Shown here piece after piece: positions 61,373-64,000 of a stretch of DNA of 64,000 nt. Within the stretch, counting starts at the first letter, position 1. Each line of letters begins with the position of its first letter. The notes below the pieces were generated by a model. It saw only the letters and a program-made list of their open reading frames with translations, was not told the origin of the DNA and ran no database searches. The DNA is taken from positions 186,001 to 250,000 of the forward strand of contig NZ_CP047936.1 in NCBI RefSeq assembly GCF_014279975.1, given 5' to 3'. Origin of the DNA: Synechococcus sp. BIOS-U3-1. GTDB taxonomy: Bacteria; Cyanobacteriota; Cyanobacteriia; PCC-6307; Cyanobiaceae. The position numbers were made by a program, and so were the translations under genes.

Positions 61373-63082
61373 TCAACTCAGCTCCAGTTCAGGATCGAGC
61401 AGAATCCAGCCAGCTAATGGCGTACCTTGTAGCGCCAGCTTTTGCTTCAGCTGGGAGAGCTGAGTGCGAGTGGCAACGCCCGGTGCTGTGAGTAGAAGCT
61501 GGGTCGCGCAACGGCTGGTTTGGCGAAGATCGCTGCTGACAACAAGTTCACGGCTGCCAAGCGCATTTTGTAGTTCGCTGCCAAAGCGCCTCAGTTGATC
61601 GCTGGGCACATTGCCGACAGGTATCAGAGCAATGGCGCCATTGGTGGACACGTTGAGTGGTCCATTAGCAAGCAGATCAGCAGCGTCGTACCAGCTGTTG
61701 GGGGCAAGTGCGGAAAGGTGCTTCAGCAGTGGGCAAGGAAGCAATACCTTGAGATCATCGCTGCTGAATACCAGCCCGGTGCGGCGATCCACCACAAGTG
61801 CTGCACCACTTCCCGCGACCAAGCCCGCTAGCAAGCCAAGAGCAATGATTCGCTTTTTATTTGGTGCGACCGGCGAGTCAAGTAATGTCGGTTTTGAGAT
61901 CAGCTCCCATGGTTCGCCTTGCCTCGCTTGTTCCAATTGCATGGCTTGCAATTGTACTTCCAGCTCAGCAATTGTTTTTTCATCGCGAAGGGCTGCGCGT
62001 ACCAATTCACGGTGCTTGATGATCACTTCATGTGGTCGATTGAGGGAAGCGAGTTGAGCTTGGGCTGTTTGAAGCTCTCCTCGTAAAAGGCCCATGGTCT
62101 GTTGATTGATCACAAGAGTGAGAGATCGGCGCTGGCGTTGTAAGGCCCGAATGCTGGGGTCTGATGGAAGTAGTAGTGATGATTTCTCCTGGAGACTGGC
62201 TTCGATCGATTGAAGTTGTCCGTAGAGCTCAGCATTTGCCACTAACTGGGGGGCCACATACACGCGATTGCTACCACTCACTTTTGCATCATTGAGCTGT
62301 TGTTGAAGCGCATTCACCTTGTTTTGCGCAGCATTGCGGGCATTTTCAATTGAAGATTCACCAGAATCACCTGATGTACCAATGGCGCTTGCGCCAAGTC
62401 CATCTTTCACGCCGAGGTCATTGGCAAGACCGTAATTCTGCGCTGCGCGCATCGAACTGTTTGCTTCTGGGGTCAGCTTGATAATTTGTTGTTCGAGATA
62501 AGCCACAGCACTATTCAGTCCGCGGGTGCGATCGCGATCTGAATAAGCCTGATAAGCCTTGGAGATGCGATCAATCACTGGGAGGATCAAGTCTTCCTGG
62601 GTGTCGCGGTAGGCGATTTCCAGTACTGAAGTCCCCTTGGCGAGTTCAATTGTGAGGTTGCTCTTAGCCCAATCTGAATAGCGCCAATCGCTGACATCGT
62701 CTCCAGCTTTAGTTTTGCTGGCTTTAACGAAATCGAAAACGGGTTTGAGTACCGACGGGCTTTCGAGAATTTTGACCTCTGTTTCCAGTTGACTTTCGCC
62801 ACTACCGGAGCCGATCAAACCGGCTAAGGCTGGATTGTTTTGCAGCAGGGCTGCTGCCCCACTGGAAGGCTGTTCATTGTTTTGAAGCACAATCTGAAAT
62901 TGCCCTTCCCAGACCGGCTTTCGGGTGAAGGCATACAGGGTGGAAAGTACAAGTGCAGATCCGGCAACAGCTCCAATCAGGCCCTTGTGGCGCAGGAGTG
63001 CTCCTCCCAGTTGCCTTAGGTCAACCTCATCCTCCCTGGAAGTGCTCTCAATTAATGATTGAGTAGTTTTCGAGTGCGTCAC
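61373..63082 (-). CDS. Polysaccharide co-polymerase / chain-length determinant (Wzz/GumC-like)
   Basis: A 569-residue inner-membrane protein with a transmembrane helix at each end of a long periplasmic part (about 32-52 and 425-447). Conserved Wzz_N sequence precedes EGQFQIVLQNN, and the periplasmic region contains long helices with many Gln and Leu (EQQIIKLTPEANSSMRAAQNYG). After the second helix is a cytoplasmic tail of about 115 residues lacking a Walker A motif, so it is not an active BY-kinase although it resembles that position. It sets chain length in Wzy-type assembly. It follows the Wza-like gene by three bases. Confidence 0.88.
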   Translation of the reverse strand: MTHSKTTQSLIESTSREDEVDLRQLGGALLRHKGLIGAVAGSALVLSTLYAFTRKPVWEGQFQIVLQNNEQPSSGAAALLQNNPALAGLIGSGSGESQLETEVKILESPSVLKPVFDFVKASKTKAGDDVSDWRYSDWAKSNLTIELAKGTSVLEIAYRDTQEDLILPVIDRISKAYQAYSDRDRTRGLNSAVAYLEQQIIKLTPEANSSMRAAQNYGLANDLGVKDGLGASAIGTSGDSGESSIENARNAAQNKVNALQQQLNDAKVSGSNRVYVAPQLVANAELYGQLQSIEASLQEKSSLLLPSDPSIRALQRQRRSLTLVINQQTMGLLRGELQTAQAQLASLNRPHEVIIKHRELVRAALRDEKTIAELEVQLQAMQLEQARQGEPWELISKPTLLDSPVAPNKKRIIALGLLAGLVAGSGAALVVDRRTGLVFSSDDLKVLLPCPLLKHLSALAPNSWYDAADLLANGPLNVSTNGAIALIPVGNVPSDQLRRFGSELQNALGSRELVVSSDLRQTSRCATQLLLTAPGVATRTQLSQLKQKLALQGTPLAGWILLDPELELS

Positions 63083-63085
63083 TGG

Positions 63086-64000
63086 TTAGAAATCATTGAA
63101 AATGGAGTAAACGCTGTAAATCCCTACAATAGGAGCTGCAAATTCATTAAGCATTTCGGCCGTCGCGCTAAGGGGGGACTCGCGCAAATTTATTAAGTCG
63201 CCGGACATTAAAACAGGATTTCTGTAGTCATCTGATGGTGCATTGGGATTGTAATTAAAGATTCTGCGATCAATCTCTCCCTCACGGGTAAAACGAATGA
63301 ACTCTACTTTTCCGCTAAGAAGTTTTCGCCCACCAGCAAGTGCTATGGCTTGGTTCATTGCAGACCCTTGAGGTACTACAACGCCGCCAGGGCTCTGCAC
63401 TCTGCCACTCACGAAAACGCTCATGAATTGAGGGGAGAGATTCGTTTGCCCAGCCTGCAACAACTGTTCTTTCATTACGATGTTGCTCTTCGTTACTCTC
63501 ACCACATCGCCGTCAAATAGGCGAATATTTTGCGATTCGTCCCCCCCAGTAATTAATGAAAGAAAATTAAGGTTTGCACGGATGCGGCCACCACCCAAAT
63601 TTAGTGCACGTTTGCGAGTTACCTGTACTTTTGAAAGATTGGAGTAAGGAGTAATCCCCTCGGCGCTACGAATTGCGTCAAATACAGTGGGAAATAGTGC
63701 CCCAGATGTGCTCAGGCCATTGCTAGGAGCTGATGTTGTTAGTCCTCCAGGTACTTGCCCTAAGCCTGGACGTATCGTCGTTGTGGAGGTACCACGTCGG
63801 GCCTGAGCAATATCAGCTGTCGTACTCAAATTTTGACGTTCAGTATTTCCACTAAGTGTATAATAACCAGGCCTTTTGACTTCTCCACTTACGTAAATAC
63901 GGATCGGGCGGTAGATCACCGGTCTCACATAAATCTGAGGATCACGCACATAAGCTCTGAATTGCTCAGTGAGAAAATAACGCAGCTCTTCTACGGTGAG
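63086..64000 (-). CDS. Wza-like polysaccharide export protein, partial (5' end outside window)
   Basis: The minus-strand frame is open from 63086 to the window end, giving 304 residues and no start inside. It begins VEELRYFLTEQFRAYVRDP, typical of the Poly_export (PES) domain of Wza, and continues with two SLBB-type domains (YVSGEVKRPGYYTL and VFVSGRVQSPGGVVV). It forms the outer-membrane/periplasmic conduit for polysaccharide. A GTG at 63949 is inside the domain and is not the true start. The lipoprotein signal must be upstream. It is the first of a Wza-Wzz pair separated by three bases. Confidence 0.92.
   Translation of the reverse strand, partial: LTVEELRYFLTEQFRAYVRDPQIYVRPVIYRPIRIYVSGEVKRPGYYTLSGNTERQNLSTTADIAQARRGTSTTTIRPGLGQVPGGLTTSAPSNGLSTSGALFPTVFDAIRSAEGITPYSNLSKVQVTRKRALNLGGGRIRANLNFLSLITGGDESQNIRLFDGDVVRVTKSNIVMKEQLLQAGQTNLSPQFMSVFVSGRVQSPGGVVVPQGSAMNQAIALAGGRKLLSGKVEFIRFTREGEIDRRIFNYNPNAPSDDYRNPVLMSGDLINLRESPLSATAEMLNEFAAPIVGIYSVYSIFNDF

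Noticed and set aside
63947-63949. GTG as the start of the Wza-like gene
   Set aside because: The frame continues upstream with conserved Poly_export sequence to the window end, so this GTG is internal.

Overview
The window looks like a chromosome segment of a marine picocyanobacterium of the Synechococcus/Cyanobium type. Supporting signs are a bilin-producing heme oxygenase, an NADP isocitrate dehydrogenase, glycogen phosphorylase, a selenophosphate synthetase fused to an NADH-dehydrogenase-like domain, small conserved cyanobacterial hypotheticals, moderately high GC in housekeeping genes, and long AT-richer blocks of cell-surface genes. The strain cannot be named from the sequence alone.

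Layout. 1-3608: two tandem RTX-type secreted metalloprotease genes (the first cut by the window edge) whose last 796 bases are almost identical. 4147-6420: a DUF6165 gene and a TPR protein with a heptosyltransferase-like domain. 6965-7440: RNase P RNA and tRNA-Arg(CCT). 7650-16478: mostly housekeeping (two small hypotheticals, glycogen phosphorylase, cation/proton antiporter, hydrolase, mutarotase, DUF1537 sugar kinase). 16561-19561: a D-lactate dehydrogenase and an FMN 2-hydroxyacid oxidase, i.e. a probable lactate-use pair. 19828-25387: a GT87-like membrane protein, icd, and a lipid-linked sugar pair (GtrB-like transferase and a GtrA-YdjC fusion). 25461-34960: heme oxygenase followed without a gap by an ABC exporter and five glycosyltransferases. 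35016-43023: Kdo genes (kdsA, kdsC-like), the CCA-adding enzyme, a large membrane protein, one more glycosyltransferase and an O-antigen ligase/polymerase-like protein. 43211-50188: uvrD/pcrA, selD fusion, galE, hisS. 50433-64000: a second surface-glycan cluster with a methyltransferase/coiled-coil protein, a Wzt-type ABC ATPase, several glycosyltransferases, an outer-membrane beta-barrel, a Wzz-type chain-length protein and a Wza-type export protein running off the window end.

How it fits together. About half the window is devoted to building, decorating and exporting surface polysaccharide. Parts of two assembly routes are present: an ABC-dependent route (Wzt with a C-terminal glycan-binding domain plus a coiled-coil methyltransferase that resembles a chain terminator) and a Wzy/Wzz/Wza-type route. 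Sugar supply and lipid-linked modification genes (galE, kdsA, kdsC, GtrB/GtrA-YdjC) lie between housekeeping genes. No insertion sequence, phage or CRISPR array was seen. The most unusual items are the GtrA-YdjC fusion beside its cognate transferase, the ruler-like methyltransferase opposite an orphan Wzt, the recent tandem duplication of the protease tail, and the paired lactate oxidation genes in a presumed photoautotroph.
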